NCBI GenBank assembly: GCA_017592775.1
Contig: JAGFNJ010000019.1
Location: 1 to 64,000 of the forward strand
DNA: 64,000 bases
Origin: Candidatus Accumulibacter conexus
GTDB taxonomy: Bacteria > Pseudomonadota > Gammaproteobacteria > Burkholderiales > Rhodocyclaceae
Direction of reading: 5' to 3'
Shown here: in pieces, positions 1-8,676 of the stretch
How the letters are laid out: each line of letters starts with the position of its first letter
Position numbering within the stretch: the first letter of the stretch is position 1
Position numbers and translations under genes: made by a program
The notes under the pieces: generated by a model
Database searches by the model: none
What the model was told of the DNA's origin: nothing
The model's input: only the letters and a program-made list of their open reading frames with translations

Positions 1-1
1 C

Positions 2-280
2 CGCATCCTGTTGCCGGATGTACCCCACAAAGCGGAATACACGCGTTTCTACAGGCAGTCCGAGCCCGCTCTGATCCACGACCAAGTCTGGTTTCCGATC
101 AGGTTTGAGGATAACAGTCGCTACGTGCATGTCGGGAACGTGTCCGAGGGTTGCGTCACCGTGCTCAACCTCACAACGTGGAGTCAGGTGCATGAGTTGT
201 TGATCAGTCACAGGGTGGATGCCGGAAGCGTCGCGGTTGGTACGATGGTGGTCACAGGGAAACCGGCGAGGGACAGATGA
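2..280 (+). CDS. C-terminal part of a hypothetical protein (open at window edge)
   Basis: The reading frame is open from the left edge of the window to a stop at 278-280, so the true start is probably upstream; the TTG at 11 is only the first possible start inside the window. The fragment carries the motif HVGNVSEGCVTV. A Ser-x-Gly-Cys following a His resembles the catalytic region of L,D-transpeptidase-like (YkuD) proteins, but the canonical HGC is replaced by EGC, so I do not assign that activity. The stop overlaps the next gene by 4 bp (ATGA), which suggests the two are co-translated. Confidence 0.55.
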   Translation, partial: RILLPDVPHKAEYTRFYRQSEPALIHDQVWFPIRFEDNSRYVHVGNVSEGCVTVLNLTTWSQVHELLISHRVDAGSVAVGTMVVTGKPARDR

Positions 281-867
281 GCGCCACGAGTTTGACTGTT
301 CGGGCCATTGCCATTCTGGCGACGCTGTTGGCCGCGTCGGCCGCTCGCTGCCTTGCGGATTCGGGGCGGAAGCCGACCACGAATGATCCCTTGGCAGAAG
401 ACAGACAGGTCTTTTCGCAGTCACTGATCCGGGAAGGGGATCGCTCCTACCGCAAGCTTCGCGTTGCGCAGGCACGGCGGGCCTACGGTGATGCCGCTGC
501 CACCTTGCCGGGCGCCTACGCCTACATCATGTACGGAGATGCTCGCTGGCGCGAGCTGCTTCAGGCCCAGGACGCACTTCGCAAGAGCGACACCGCCTTT
601 TCCCGCGAACCCTGCGCGTTGAGCAACGCAGACCTGGTGCATGCCTTGACGATGGAGTTGCCGCAAACACACGAGCGGGGCTTGGCAATGGCATATCACG
701 AGGCGCCTGGCCGCTCTGACAAATCGTCGTGGCTTGCCCGGGCCGGGGAGTCCGCACTGTGCCTGCGTCGACTGATCGCGGAGTATCGGGCTCGACCAGC
801 CGCTGCTTGTGTCGATGTCACGCCACTGCAGGCTTGCCTTGGGAAGCCACTGATTGTTGGGCGGTGA
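277..867 (+). CDS. Hypothetical exported protein
   Basis: This is a 196-residue protein with no family I recognise. The N-terminus has a hydrophobic stretch (residues about 8-26) ending in Ala-rich residues before Cys-Leu-Ala-Asp, compatible with a Sec signal peptide or possibly a lipoprotein-like signal. The mature part is polar, with four further Cys residues (C112, C157, C177, C187) that could form disulfides in the periplasm. The ATG overlaps the stop of the upstream gene, so the two are probably one operon, and the pair may act together on the cell envelope. Function unknown. Confidence 0.6.
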   Translation: MSATSLTVRAIAILATLLAASAARCLADSGRKPTTNDPLAEDRQVFSQSLIREGDRSYRKLRVAQARRAYGDAAATLPGAYAYIMYGDARWRELLQAQDALRKSDTAFSREPCALSNADLVHALTMELPQTHERGLAMAYHEAPGRSDKSSWLARAGESALCLRRLIAEYRARPAAACVDVTPLQACLGKPLIVGR

Positions 868-1220
868 CCCTGGGGTCGTGTGGAGTGGAGCCAGCCGACC
901 CAGCCTCGGTGTCAGTGGCGGCCAAGAAGCGCCGATAGCTGGTTGCGAAGCGTAGACGAGGCCAAAGGCAAGCGATGGTCAGGAGTTGAAGCGAATTGGG
1001 GTCATTAGGGCGGTTGAGTCGGGTTGAGTCGCCCATTGGCGCCTGCCGACCATCGGGGAGGTTTGCCACCGATCGGCCAAGGGGGCCACGTGGGGATCAC
1101 AAGCCGGTTGGCGATGCGTCAAGAAGGGCCCGCCAAAAAGGACGGGCACGAAACCGGCTTGATGGTTGGCGGGATAACGGCATGGCCATTTCTGGAAAAC
1201 GACTTGTTGCTGCAGTTGTC
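868..1220. other. Intergenic stretch without a convincing gene
   Basis: About 350 bases between the exported protein and tRNA-Ser. Short frames on both strands look like GC-driven noise. The only visible structure is a direct repeat of GGTTGAGTC at 1012-1020 and 1022-1030. No promoter or terminator stands out. Confidence 0.4.
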
Positions 1221-1308
1221 TGGCGGAAGCGGTGAGATTCGAACTCACGAACGGTTGCCCGTTGCCGGTTTTCAAGACCGGTGCAATCGACCACTCTGCC
1301 ACGCTTCC
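1221..1308 (-). tRNA. tRNA-Ser (anticodon UGA)
   Basis: On the minus strand the sequence begins GGAAGCGT and ends ACCGCTTCCGCCA, so the acceptor stem pairs and the CCA end is encoded. The 7-base anticodon loop CTTGAAA carries anticodon TGA (plus-strand 1272-1274). The 88-base length and the long variable arm (AACGGGCAACCGTT region) are those of a class II serine tRNA. It decodes UCA and related Ser codons. Confidence 0.95.
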
Positions 1309-1475
1309 TGGCGGACGCTTCGGGGCATTGCCGGTGAGCCCTTATGATGCAGGGGTTGCCGCCGTGCGTCATTGACGAGGCGGATCATAGCACGCCGCAG
1401 CCTGGCGGCAGTTGCCGGGTCGGCACCCGCAAGCAGTCGGCGGTGGCCAGATCAGGCCGCGACGAGCCGCCGGGA

Positions 1476-1504
1476 TTGAAACTTTCTTCACCTTTCGCTA
1501 CTCT
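1476..1504 (+). promoter_or_regulatory. Candidate sigma-70 promoter for the Bax inhibitor-1 family gene
   Basis: TTGAAA (1476-1481), a 17-bp spacer and TACTCT (1499-1504) fit a sigma-70 promoter with a good -35 and a weaker -10. It lies 40 bp before the ATG at 1544 and upstream of a strong Shine-Dalgarno (AGGAGGAAG). Confidence 0.5.
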
Positions 1505-1543
1505 TAATCGCGTAATCGCATTTCGACACTCAGGAGGAAGAAC

Positions 1544-2236
1544 ATGCAACCCCAGTATCAGATGAGCGCGCAGCAGACTGCGACCCTTTCGCTGCAGCAG
1601 AACCGCGTCTTGCGCAACACCTTCATGCTGCTCGCACTGACCATGGTGCCGACGGTGGTCGGCGCACTGGTCGGCGTGCAACTTCAGTTCTCGTTCCTTG
1701 CCGGCAGTCCGTTGCTTTCGTTCCTGCTCTTTCTCGGGATCGCCTTCGGTTTCATGTGGGGCATCGAGCGAACCAAGAACAGTGGCATGGGAGTCGTGTT
1801 GCTGCTGGCCTTCACCTTCTTCATGGGGCTGATGCTGTCGCGCATCCTGCAGGTGGCGTTGGGCTTCAGCAATGGCGGTTCTCTGATCGCCATGGCGGCC
1901 GGTGGCACGGGCGTGATCTTCTTCTCCCTCGCCGGGGTCGCGACGGTGACGAAGAAGGACTTCAGCTTCATGGGCAAGTTCCTCTTCGTCGGCATGATCG
2001 TCGTGTTGCTGGCAGCCGTGGCCAACATCTTCTTCCAGATTCCGGCTCTGTCGCTGGCCATTTCGGCGATTGCCGTGATGGTGTTCTCGGCCTACATCCT
2101 GTACGACATCAGCCGCATCGTCACCGGCGGCGAGGACAACTACATCTCGGCGACGCTGGCGGTCTATCTGGACATCTACAACGTCTTCGTCAGCTTGTTG
2201 AACCTGCTGATGGCCTTCAGCGGCGACCGCGACTGA
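1544..2236 (+). CDS. Bax inhibitor-1/YccA family membrane protein
   Basis: This 230-residue protein is almost entirely hydrophobic after about residue 25 and shows seven membrane segments, the pattern of the BI-1/YccA family (UPF0005). The N-terminal cytoplasmic segment ends in NRVLRNTFMLLALTM, typical of bacterial members. The C-terminal segment ILYDISRIVTGGEDNYISAT carries the acidic residues conserved in the family. Eukaryotic relatives affect calcium leak and the bacterial YccA binds FtsH; the substrate here is unknown. The start is supported by AGGAGGAAG 7 bases upstream. It is a single gene followed by a strong terminator. Confidence 0.93.
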   Translation: MQPQYQMSAQQTATLSLQQNRVLRNTFMLLALTMVPTVVGALVGVQLQFSFLAGSPLLSFLLFLGIAFGFMWGIERTKNSGMGVVLLLAFTFFMGLMLSRILQVALGFSNGGSLIAMAAGGTGVIFFSLAGVATVTKKDFSFMGKFLFVGMIVVLLAAVANIFFQIPALSLAISAIAVMVFSAYILYDISRIVTGGEDNYISATLAVYLDIYNVFVSLLNLLMAFSGDRD

Positions 2237-2258
2237 GCAACGGCGGCCGGAGGCGACG

Positions 2259-2281
2259 GGGCGGCTGCGGCCGCCCTTTTT
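2259..2281 (+). terminator. Rho-independent terminator
   Basis: A perfect 7-bp stem GGGCGGC/GCCGCCC (2259-2265 with 2270-2276) with a 4-base loop is followed by five T (2277-2281). It lies 23 bp past the stop of the BI-1 gene, and its T-run touches the stop codon of the convergent deacetylase gene. Confidence 0.85.
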
Positions 2282-3159
2282 CATTCGGGCGGCAGGAAGG
2301 CGTTGCCCTGCACCATGCGCTGGCCTGGACGCCCCGGGATGCCGGTGAAGGCGACCTCATGCCGTGGCAGGGTGACGATGTTGCGCGAGCCGATCAACTC
2401 GCGCAGGGTCAACAGCTCATGGCCGCGGGTCTTCCACGCGATGAGCAGGCGTTCGAACGCCGAGAGGAAACACATTCCCTCGAGTTCAGCGCGCAGCGTG
2501 AAGACGTGGTCGCCGGCGACGCGCGACGGCTCTTCGATCAATTGTTCGACGGCCTGCTCGACCGACATCGTTCCGGCAGCCAGCAACTCGTCGATCGTCG
2601 GCAGCGTCGTCGGCAACTGCGGACAGAGGACGATCTCGCCGTCGATGACCGGAATGAACGGCGATGTCCCACGGCAGTCGCTGGCGTAGCACAAGCCAAG
2701 GCGTTGCGTCAGGCGCAACGCATGGCGGTTCGTCCGCCAGCCGGGGGCTGCCCAGGCGTACGGCTGCTCGCCAAAGATATCGGTGAATCGGCGGCAGGCC
2801 TGCGCCATTTCGGCTTCGATCCAGGCGTTGTCGGCGGTCGGCGAGCGAGCTTCCCAGCGCACACGATCCCACGCGTGCACCGCCACCTCGCAGCCGGAAT
2901 CGCGCGCCTGCCGCATGCTGTCGACGCAGCGGACGCCGACTTGCGGTGCCGGCAGCAGCAGCCCGTAGAGCCGCGTGAGGCGATCGTGGTACCGCGCCGG
3001 CGACAGCCGCCGCGACTCGCGTCCGCCGCGGTCCGGACCGAATGAGAAGAAGAAGCTGGCAGTTGCCCCGTGCCGCTGCAGCAGGTCGACCAGCGCCGGC
3101 ACACCCTTGAGCGTGCCGCGGTAGCTGTCGACGTCGATCTTGAGGGCGATCCGTTTCAT
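2281..3159 (-). CDS. arnD: ArnD-like polysaccharide deacetylase (4-deoxy-4-formamido-L-arabinose-phosphoundecaprenol deformylase family)
   Basis: The 292-residue protein starts MKRIALKIDVDSYRGT and aligns by eye with ArnD over its whole length: the metal-site Asp in KIDVD, FFFSFGPD, VAVHAWDRVRWEARS, APGWRTN, SDCRG and RGHELLTLREL. ArnD removes formyl from the undecaprenyl-phosphate-linked aminoarabinose precursor used to modify lipid A. No other arn gene is in the window, so the true substrate may be another carbohydrate; the symbol marks family resemblance. An in-frame upstream extension of 12 residues is possible, but the ATG at 3159 fits the family. It is convergent with the BI-1 gene. Confidence 0.8.
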   Translation of the reverse strand: MKRIALKIDVDSYRGTLKGVPALVDLLQRHGATASFFFSFGPDRGGRESRRLSPARYHDRLTRLYGLLLPAPQVGVRCVDSMRQARDSGCEVAVHAWDRVRWEARSPTADNAWIEAEMAQACRRFTDIFGEQPYAWAAPGWRTNRHALRLTQRLGLCYASDCRGTSPFIPVIDGEIVLCPQLPTTLPTIDELLAAGTMSVEQAVEQLIEEPSRVAGDHVFTLRAELEGMCFLSAFERLLIAWKTRGHELLTLRELIGSRNIVTLPRHEVAFTGIPGRPGQRMVQGNAFLPPE

Positions 3160-3213
3160 CGCCCGGCAAGGTCGAGCAGGGGCTGCTCTGGGCAAGCCCG
3201 GCGCTGCACGCGC

Positions 3214-3585
3214 TCAGGCAATGAGCAGGCCGGCGGCGACCCGACGCCCCTCACCGACGAGGACATTGTAGGTGCGGCAGGCTGCCGCCAGATCCATCAC
3301 CTCGAGCCCCCGCTGTAGCCGGACGAGCGGTTGCAGCAGCTCGGGACTGGGAAAGCGCAGCCGCTTGCCGGTACCGAGGAGGACGATGTCGGCGTCGAGA
3401 CTGGCGAGCAACTCGAAGTCGGCGACGCTGAGCGTTTCGAAGCTGGCCAGCGTCCACTCCGCCAGCAGGCGGTCGGGCAGCACCGCCAGGTTGCAGGCGT
3501 GGCGGACGCCGTTCACGCTGACGTAGCCGTCGCCGTAGGCGGTAAATGTATTGAGGTGCTCTGCCCTGGTACTCTGAAGCTTCAT
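3214..3585 (-). CDS. Mth938-like domain protein (DUF498/NDUFAF3-like)
   Basis: The 123-residue protein has the compact alpha/beta pattern of the Mth938/DUF498 family: [18 protein letters not shown], then [20 protein letters not shown] and a C-terminal [26 protein letters not shown]. Eukaryotic NDUFAF3 is a complex I assembly factor; bacterial members are uncharacterised small soluble proteins. It is transcribed with the ArnD-like gene 54 bp downstream and is divergent from alaC. Confidence 0.88.
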   Translation of the reverse strand: MKLQSTRAEHLNTFTAYGDGYVSVNGVRHACNLAVLPDRLLAEWTLASFETLSVADFELLASLDADIVLLGTGKRLRFPSPELLQPLVRLQRGLEVMDLAAACRTYNVLVGEGRRVAAGLLIA

Positions 3586-3617
3586 CGAAATTGCGGCGCA
3601 GCGGTCGTTGAAGTACG

Positions 3618-3623
3618 ATTATA
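3618..3623 (-). promoter_or_regulatory. Candidate -10 element for the Mth938-like/arnD transcript
   Basis: Read on the minus strand this is a perfect TATAAT, 32 bp upstream of the ATG at 3585. The -35 region (CCGAAC near 3641-3646) is weak, so only the -10 is supported. Confidence 0.4.
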
Positions 3624-3733
3624 GCTTTTTTGCCGATCGCGTTCGGCTTCGCCGGTTGCGGCGGATGTCGGGCGCCGCCCCGTCGATTGAACGGCATGGG
3701 CCGTTGGCGCCGATCACCTCCCGAGTCTCGACC

Positions 3734-4918
3734 ATGAGAGAGTTCTCCCGCATCAAACGCCTGCCACCCTATGTCTTCAGTATCACCAGCGAGCTGAAGA
3801 TGGCCGCCCGTCGGCGTGGCGAGGACATCATCGACATGAGCATGGGCAACCCGGACGGGCCGACGCCGCAGCACATCACCGACAAGCTGGTCGAAGCGGC
3901 ACTGCGGGAGAACACGCACGGCTACTCGATTTCGAAGGGAATCCCGCGTTTGCGGCGTGCGATCTGTGACTGGTATCAGCGGCGCTACGATGTCAGCTTC
4001 GATCCGGAGACCGAGGCGGTGGTGACGATCGGTTCGAAGGAGGGGCTGGCGCACCTGATGCTGGCGACCCTCGATCGCGGCGATACCGTCCTGGTGCCCA
4101 ATCCGTCGTATCCGATCCACATCTACGGTGCGATCATCGCCGGCGCCGACATCCGCTCGGTGCGGATGACGCCGGAGGTCGATTTCATCGAGGAAGTCCA
4201 GCGCGCGATCCGCGAGTCGATCCCGAAGCCGAAGATGATGATTCTCGGTTTTCCGAGCAACCCGACGGCGCGCTGTGTCGACCTGCAGTTCTTCGAGCGC
4301 ATCGTCGCCCTCGCCAGGCAGCACGACATCCTGGTGGTGCATGACCTGGCCTACGCCGACATCGTCTTCGACGGTTACCAGGCGCCGTCGATCATGCAGG
4401 TCGAGGGCGCGCGTGACGTTGCCGTCGAGTTCTTCACCATGTCGAAGAGTTACAACATGGCCGGCTGGCGAGTCGGCTACATGGTGGGCAACCAGGAACT
4501 GTGTCACGCGCTGGTGCGGATCAAGAGCTATCATGACTACGGCACCTTCACGCCGATTCAGGTGGCGTCGGTGATCGCCCTCGACGGGCCGCAGCAATGT
4601 GTCGAGGAAGCCCGCCAGCTCTACCAGGGGCGCCGCAACGTGCTGGCCAAGGGGCTGCACGAAGCCGGCTGGATGGTCGAGATACCGCGTGCCTCGATGT
4701 ACATCTGGGCGAAGATCCCGGAAGCCTATCGGCCAATGGGTTCGCTGGAGTTTTCCAAGAAGCTGCTCGCCGAGGCACGCGTCGCGGTGTCGCCGGGCGT
4801 CGGTTTCGGCGAGTACGGCGATGACCACGTCCGCTTCGCGCTGATCGAGAACGAGGAGCGGACGCGGCAGGCGGTGCGCGGCATCAAGGACATGTTCAGG
4901 AAGGATGGCCAGCTCTGA
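3734..4918 (+). CDS. alaC: Alanine aminotransferase AlaC-type (class I/II PLP enzyme)
   Basis: This 394-residue fold-type I aminotransferase transfers the amino group between glutamate and pyruvate. Landmarks are the N-terminal [26 protein letters not shown], the PLP region [29 protein letters not shown] and the Schiff-base lysine in [17 protein letters not shown]. This matches the AlaC/LL-DAP-aminotransferase-like group. A longer in-frame N-terminus exists, but the family begins at this methionine. Ten bases separate it from a second aminotransferase and hom follows, so alanine and aspartate-family metabolism are linked in one operon. Confidence 0.92.
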   Translation: MREFSRIKRLPPYVFSITSELKMAARRRGEDIIDMSMGNPDGPTPQHITDKLVEAALRENTHGYSISKGIPRLRRAICDWYQRRYDVSFDPETEAVVTIGSKEGLAHLMLATLDRGDTVLVPNPSYPIHIYGAIIAGADIRSVRMTPEVDFIEEVQRAIRESIPKPKMMILGFPSNPTARCVDLQFFERIVALARQHDILVVHDLAYADIVFDGYQAPSIMQVEGARDVAVEFFTMSKSYNMAGWRVGYMVGNQELCHALVRIKSYHDYGTFTPIQVASVIALDGPQQCVEEARQLYQGRRNVLAKGLHEAGWMVEIPRASMYIWAKIPEAYRPMGSLEFSKKLLAEARVAVSPGVGFGEYGDDHVRFALIENEERTRQAVRGIKDMFRKDGQL

Positions 4919-4928
4919 GGCCGGGACG

Positions 4929-6161
4929 ATGAAGACGGTATTGAAATCGAACAAGCTCGACAACGTCTGTTATGACATCCGTGGCGCCGTGTTGCAGCGG
5001 GCGAAGCAGATGGAGGACGAAGGGCATCACATCATCAAGCTGAACATCGGCAACCTCGCCGCCTTTGGCTTCGATGCGCCGGAGGAAATCCAGCTCGACA
5101 TGATCCGCAACCTGCCGGGCGCCGCCGGCTACGCGGATTCGAAGGGGATCTTCTCCGCCCGCAAGGCGGTGATGCATTACACGCAGCAGAAACACATCAA
5201 GGGCGTGACGCTCGAGGACATCTACATCGGCAATGGCGTCTCCGAACTGATCGTCATGGCGATGAACGCGCTGCTCAACGTTGGCGACGAAGTCCTGGTG
5301 CCGGCGCCCGACTACCCGCTGTGGACGGCGGCGGTGAGCCTGTCGAGCGGCACGCCGCGGCACTACCTTTGCGACGAGGCAAACGGCTGGCTGCCGGATC
5401 TCGATGACCTGCGGGCGAAGATCACGCCGCGGACGCGGGCGCTGGTGGTGATCAACCCGAACAACCCGACCGGTGCCCTCTATCCCGATAGCGTGTTGCG
5501 CGAGTTGGTGGCGATTGCGCGGGAACACGGACTGATCATCTACACCGATGAGGTGTACGACAAGGTGCTGTACGACGGCGAAACGCACACGGCCATCGCT
5601 TCGCTGTCCGAGGATGTGCTGACCGTCACCTTCAACGGTTTGTCCAAGAACTATCGGTCGTGCGGCTATCGGGCTGGCTGGATGGTCGTTTCGGGCGATC
5701 TGCGCGGCGCACGCGATTACATCGAGGGTCTCGACATGCTGGCGTCGATGCGCCTGTGCGCCAACGTGCCGGCGCAGCACGCGATCCAGACGGCGCTTGG
5801 CGGTTACCAGAGCATCGACGACCTGGTGGCTCCGGGCGGTCGCATGTGCCGTCAGCGCGACCTCGCGCATGCGCTGATCACGGCCATTCCCGGCGTCACC
5901 TGCGTCAAGCCGAAGGCGGCGCTGTACATGTTTCCGCGTCTCGATCCGGAGATGTATCCGATTGCCAACGACCAGGATTTCATCGCCGAATTGTTGGCCG
6001 AGGAGCGTGTCCTGCTCGTCCAGGGCAGCGGCTTCAACTGGCCGGCGCCTGACCATTTCCGCCTCGTCTTCCTGCCCTATGAAGACGACCTGCGCGAGGC
6101 CATCGGGCGCATCGCCCGCTTCCTTGCCGGCTACCGCAAGCGGTCCGGAGCGGCGACATAG
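4929..6161 (+). CDS. alaA: Alanine aminotransferase AlaA-type
   Basis: The 410-residue protein closely follows AlaA: SNKLDNVCYDIRG, LNIGN, YIGNGVSELIVMAMNALL, VPAPDYPLWTAAVSLSSG, INPNNPTGAL, the PLP lysine in FNGLSKNYRSCGYRAGWM, LDMLASMRLCANVPAQHAIQ and PKAALYMFPRLD. It catalyses glutamate-pyruvate transamination. Start at the ATG giving MKTVLKSNK, 10 bp after alaC; an earlier in-frame start at 4905 would overlap alaC and add eight unconserved residues. Having AlaC- and AlaA-type enzymes side by side is notable, and one may have a different keto-acid preference. Confidence 0.9.
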   Translation: MKTVLKSNKLDNVCYDIRGAVLQRAKQMEDEGHHIIKLNIGNLAAFGFDAPEEIQLDMIRNLPGAAGYADSKGIFSARKAVMHYTQQKHIKGVTLEDIYIGNGVSELIVMAMNALLNVGDEVLVPAPDYPLWTAAVSLSSGTPRHYLCDEANGWLPDLDDLRAKITPRTRALVVINPNNPTGALYPDSVLRELVAIAREHGLIIYTDEVYDKVLYDGETHTAIASLSEDVLTVTFNGLSKNYRSCGYRAGWMVVSGDLRGARDYIEGLDMLASMRLCANVPAQHAIQTALGGYQSIDDLVAPGGRMCRQRDLAHALITAIPGVTCVKPKAALYMFPRLDPEMYPIANDQDFIAELLAEERVLLVQGSGFNWPAPDHFRLVFLPYEDDLREAIGRIARFLAGYRKRSGAAT

Positions 6162-6229
6162 GAGGCAGCGCCTGAGCTGCCGGGAGTGGCGGCCGCAGGT
6201 TCTCGACAACCCTTACTTCTGACTGCCCC

Positions 6230-7540
6230 ATGAAAGCTATCAACGTTGGATTGCTTGGCATCGGCACCGTCGGCGGCGGGACGTTCTCGGTACTCCGCCG
6301 CAACGGCGAGGAGATCGCCCGCCGTGCTGGTCGACCGATTCGCATCACTGTCGTCGCCGACCGCAACCCGGATCGAGCGCGGGAGCTGACCGCCGGTGCC
6401 TGTCGGGTGACCGACGACGCTTTTGCCGTCGTCGGCGATCCCGAGGTGGACATCGTCGTCGAGCTGATCGGCGGCTATGGTGTGGCCCTGGAACTCGTCC
6501 TGCAGGCCATCGCCAACGGCAAACATGTGGTGACGGCCAACAAGGCGCTGCTTGCCAAACATGGCAACGAGATCTTCGCTGCCGCGCGCGACAAGGGGGT
6601 GATGGTGGCCTTCGAAGCGGCGGTCGCCGGTGGCATCCCGATCATCAAGGCGCTGCGCGAAGGCCTGACGGCGAACCGCATCGAATGGATCGCCGGCATC
6701 ATCAACGGCACGACCAATTTCATCCTCTCCGAGATGCGCGACAAGGGGCTGTCGTTCGCCGCGGTGCTGCAGGAGGCGCAGCGCCTCGGTTACGCCGAGG
6801 CTGACCCGACTTTCGATGTCGAGGGCGTGGATGCGGCGCACAAGCTCAGCATCATGTCGGCAATCGCCTTCGGCAACGCGATGAACTTCGACAAGGCGCA
6901 CATCGAGGGCATCAGCCAGCTTGACGCGGCCGACATCCGCTACGCCGAACAGCTCGGTTACCGGATCAAGTTGCTCGGCATCACCAAGCGGACCGCCGAG
7001 GGGGTCGAGCTGCGCGTGCACCCGACGCTGATTCCGGCCAGACGACTGATCGCCAACGTCGAGGGGGCGATGAACGCGGTCCTGGTCAAGGGCGATGCGG
7101 TCGGTGCGACGCTCTACTACGGCAAGGGCGCCGGCGCCGAACCGACGGCTTCGGCAGTCATCGCCGATCTCGTGGACGTCACCCGCATGCACACCGCTGA
7201 CCCCGAACATCGCGTACCGCACCTCGCGTTTCAGCCCGATGCCATGGTCGACCTGGCGATCCTGCCGATCTCCGCCGTCGTCAGCAGCTATTACCTGCGC
7301 CTGCGCGTCGAGGACCGGCCGGGGGTCCTGGCGGACGTGACGCGGATTCTGGCCGACAACGGCATCTCGATCGTCGCCATGATCCAGCGCGAACCGGGCG
7401 AGGGCGAGGAGCAGACGGACATCATCATGCTGACCCACAAGACGCGCGAACGCGAGGTCGATACGGCGATTGCCGGCATCGAGTCACTGGCGGCCGTGCG
7501 CGGGCGCATCATCCGCCTGCGCGTGGAGGAACTGCTCTAG
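6230..7540 (+). CDS. hom: Homoserine dehydrogenase
   Basis: The 436-residue enzyme reduces aspartate semialdehyde to homoserine, the branch point to threonine and methionine. The N-terminal Rossmann motif is GLLGIGTVGGGTFSVL. The substrate domain has VTANKALLAKHG, FEAAVAGGIPIIKALREGL, IINGTTNFILSEM and EADPTFDVEGVDAAHK. A C-terminal ACT domain (about residues 350-430, YYLRLRVEDRPGVLADVT) suggests allosteric feedback, as usual in this form. It is probably co-transcribed with the two aminotransferases 68 bp upstream. The usual downstream partner thrC is absent here. Confidence 0.97.
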   Translation: MKAINVGLLGIGTVGGGTFSVLRRNGEEIARRAGRPIRITVVADRNPDRARELTAGACRVTDDAFAVVGDPEVDIVVELIGGYGVALELVLQAIANGKHVVTANKALLAKHGNEIFAAARDKGVMVAFEAAVAGGIPIIKALREGLTANRIEWIAGIINGTTNFILSEMRDKGLSFAAVLQEAQRLGYAEADPTFDVEGVDAAHKLSIMSAIAFGNAMNFDKAHIEGISQLDAADIRYAEQLGYRIKLLGITKRTAEGVELRVHPTLIPARRLIANVEGAMNAVLVKGDAVGATLYYGKGAGAEPTASAVIADLVDVTRMHTADPEHRVPHLAFQPDAMVDLAILPISAVVSSYYLRLRVEDRPGVLADVTRILADNGISIVAMIQREPGEGEEQTDIIMLTHKTREREVDTAIAGIESLAAVRGRIIRLRVEELL

Positions 7541-7651
7541 CCCCGTGACAGAGCGCAGTCCAGCTAGCGGCTGGCAGGGCCGCCGTCTCCTGTCGCTCGG
7601 CCTCGACGGCGGTTGTCTGCGGCCAGATGGCGAGCCGAGCGGCGGACAGGC

Positions 7652-8527
7652 ATGCTGAGTCGACTTGCGGTCGGGCTGCTCTGGCTGCTGCACTGGTTGC
7701 CGCTGCCTGTGCTGTCGCGCTGCGGCAACGCGCTGGGCAGCCTTTCCTTCCTCCTCGGCCGGCGGCGACGCCACATCGTCCTGGTGAACCTCCGTCTGTG
7801 CTTTCCGGAACTCTCGGAAGCGCAGCGCCAGCAGCTGGCTCGGGCCCATTTCAGGGTGCTCGGGCGCAGCATGCTCGAACGCAGCCTGCTCTGGTGGGCG
7901 AGCACAGAGCGTCTGTCGCGCCTGATCACCGTCGTCGGCGACGACCAACTGCGGACTCTGGTCGAAGCGGGGCGGCCGGTGCTGATGCTGACGCCACACT
8001 TCGTCGGACTCGACGCCGGCGGCGCGGCGATCGCCATGCGCTTTGACTGTGCGAGCATCTACGCCGTGCAGTCGAATCGCGTCTTCGATCGCCTGTTGCT
8101 CCGCGGTCGTCAGCGCTTTGGCGACCAGTTGCTGCTGTCGCGCCAGGAGCCCGTGCGCTCGAGCGTCCGGGCGATGATGGCGGGGCGGCCGCTCTACTAC
8201 CTGCCGGACATGGACTTCGGGCGGCGAGACTCGATCTTCGTGCCCTTCTTTGGCGTCCAGACGGCGACCGTTCCCGGCCTTTCGCGGCTGGCACGACTGG
8301 CGGGCGCCACCGTCGTTCCCTGCCTGACGCGCATCCTGCCCGACGCTGCCGGTTACCTGGTGATGGTCGGCGAACCGTGGCAGGATTTCCCGAGTCGCGA
8401 TGTCGAGGCGGACACGGCGCGAATGAATGCCTGGATCGAGGAGGCGATCCGCAGCATGCCGGAGCAGTACTACTGGGTGCACCGGCGCTTCAAGACGCGC
8501 CCGGAAGGCGAGTCGCGTCCGTACTGA
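7652..8527 (+). CDS. lpxL: Lipid A biosynthesis lauroyl/myristoyl acyltransferase (LpxL/HtrB family)
   Basis: The 291-residue inner-membrane acyltransferase adds a secondary acyl chain to the Kdo2-lipid A precursor from acyl-ACP. An N-terminal membrane segment (LAVGLLWLLHWLPLPVL) is followed by the catalytic H-x4-D motif in LTPHFVGLDAGG (about residue 114) and by YLPDMDFGRRDSIFVPFFG, VPCLTRI and YYWVHRRFKTRP, all standard for LpxL/LpxM. The ATG giving MLSRLAVG was chosen because the upstream 13 residues are polar and unconserved. Whether it acts as LpxL or LpxM cannot be decided from sequence alone. Confidence 0.88.
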   Translation: MLSRLAVGLLWLLHWLPLPVLSRCGNALGSLSFLLGRRRRHIVLVNLRLCFPELSEAQRQQLARAHFRVLGRSMLERSLLWWASTERLSRLITVVGDDQLRTLVEAGRPVLMLTPHFVGLDAGGAAIAMRFDCASIYAVQSNRVFDRLLLRGRQRFGDQLLLSRQEPVRSSVRAMMAGRPLYYLPDMDFGRRDSIFVPFFGVQTATVPGLSRLARLAGATVVPCLTRILPDAAGYLVMVGEPWQDFPSRDVEADTARMNAWIEEAIRSMPEQYYWVHRRFKTRPEGESRPY

Positions 8528-8594
8528 GGGTGACGCGGCAGCGCTTTTCGCGCCGCCGCGTCACGTCGGCGAACCGCAGTGCGGCCGCGGCGGG

Positions 8595-8600
8595 TATACT
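8595..8600 (+). promoter_or_regulatory. Candidate -10 element upstream of the carbamoyltransferase cluster
   Basis: TATACT matches the -10 consensus in five of six positions and lies 77 bp before the TTG start at 8677. No good -35 is visible at the expected distance, so an activator may be needed. Confidence 0.35.
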
Positions 8601-8676
8601 TGTGCGGCATGCAGCCTGGTGCCGCAAGCTGCCTGGCCACCGGGCCGAAAACCTGATCCTCTGAGACCTCTCTATC

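Noticed and set aside
1012..1030. Short tandem GGTTGAGTC repeat considered as an attachment site or repeat element
   Set aside because: Only two copies and no mobile gene nearby, although a tRNA lies 190 bp away.
3251..4963. 570-residue open frame antisense to alaC
   Set aside because: His/Arg/Asp-rich composition typical of the reverse frame of a GC-rich gene; the plus-strand aminotransferase has clear catalytic motifs.
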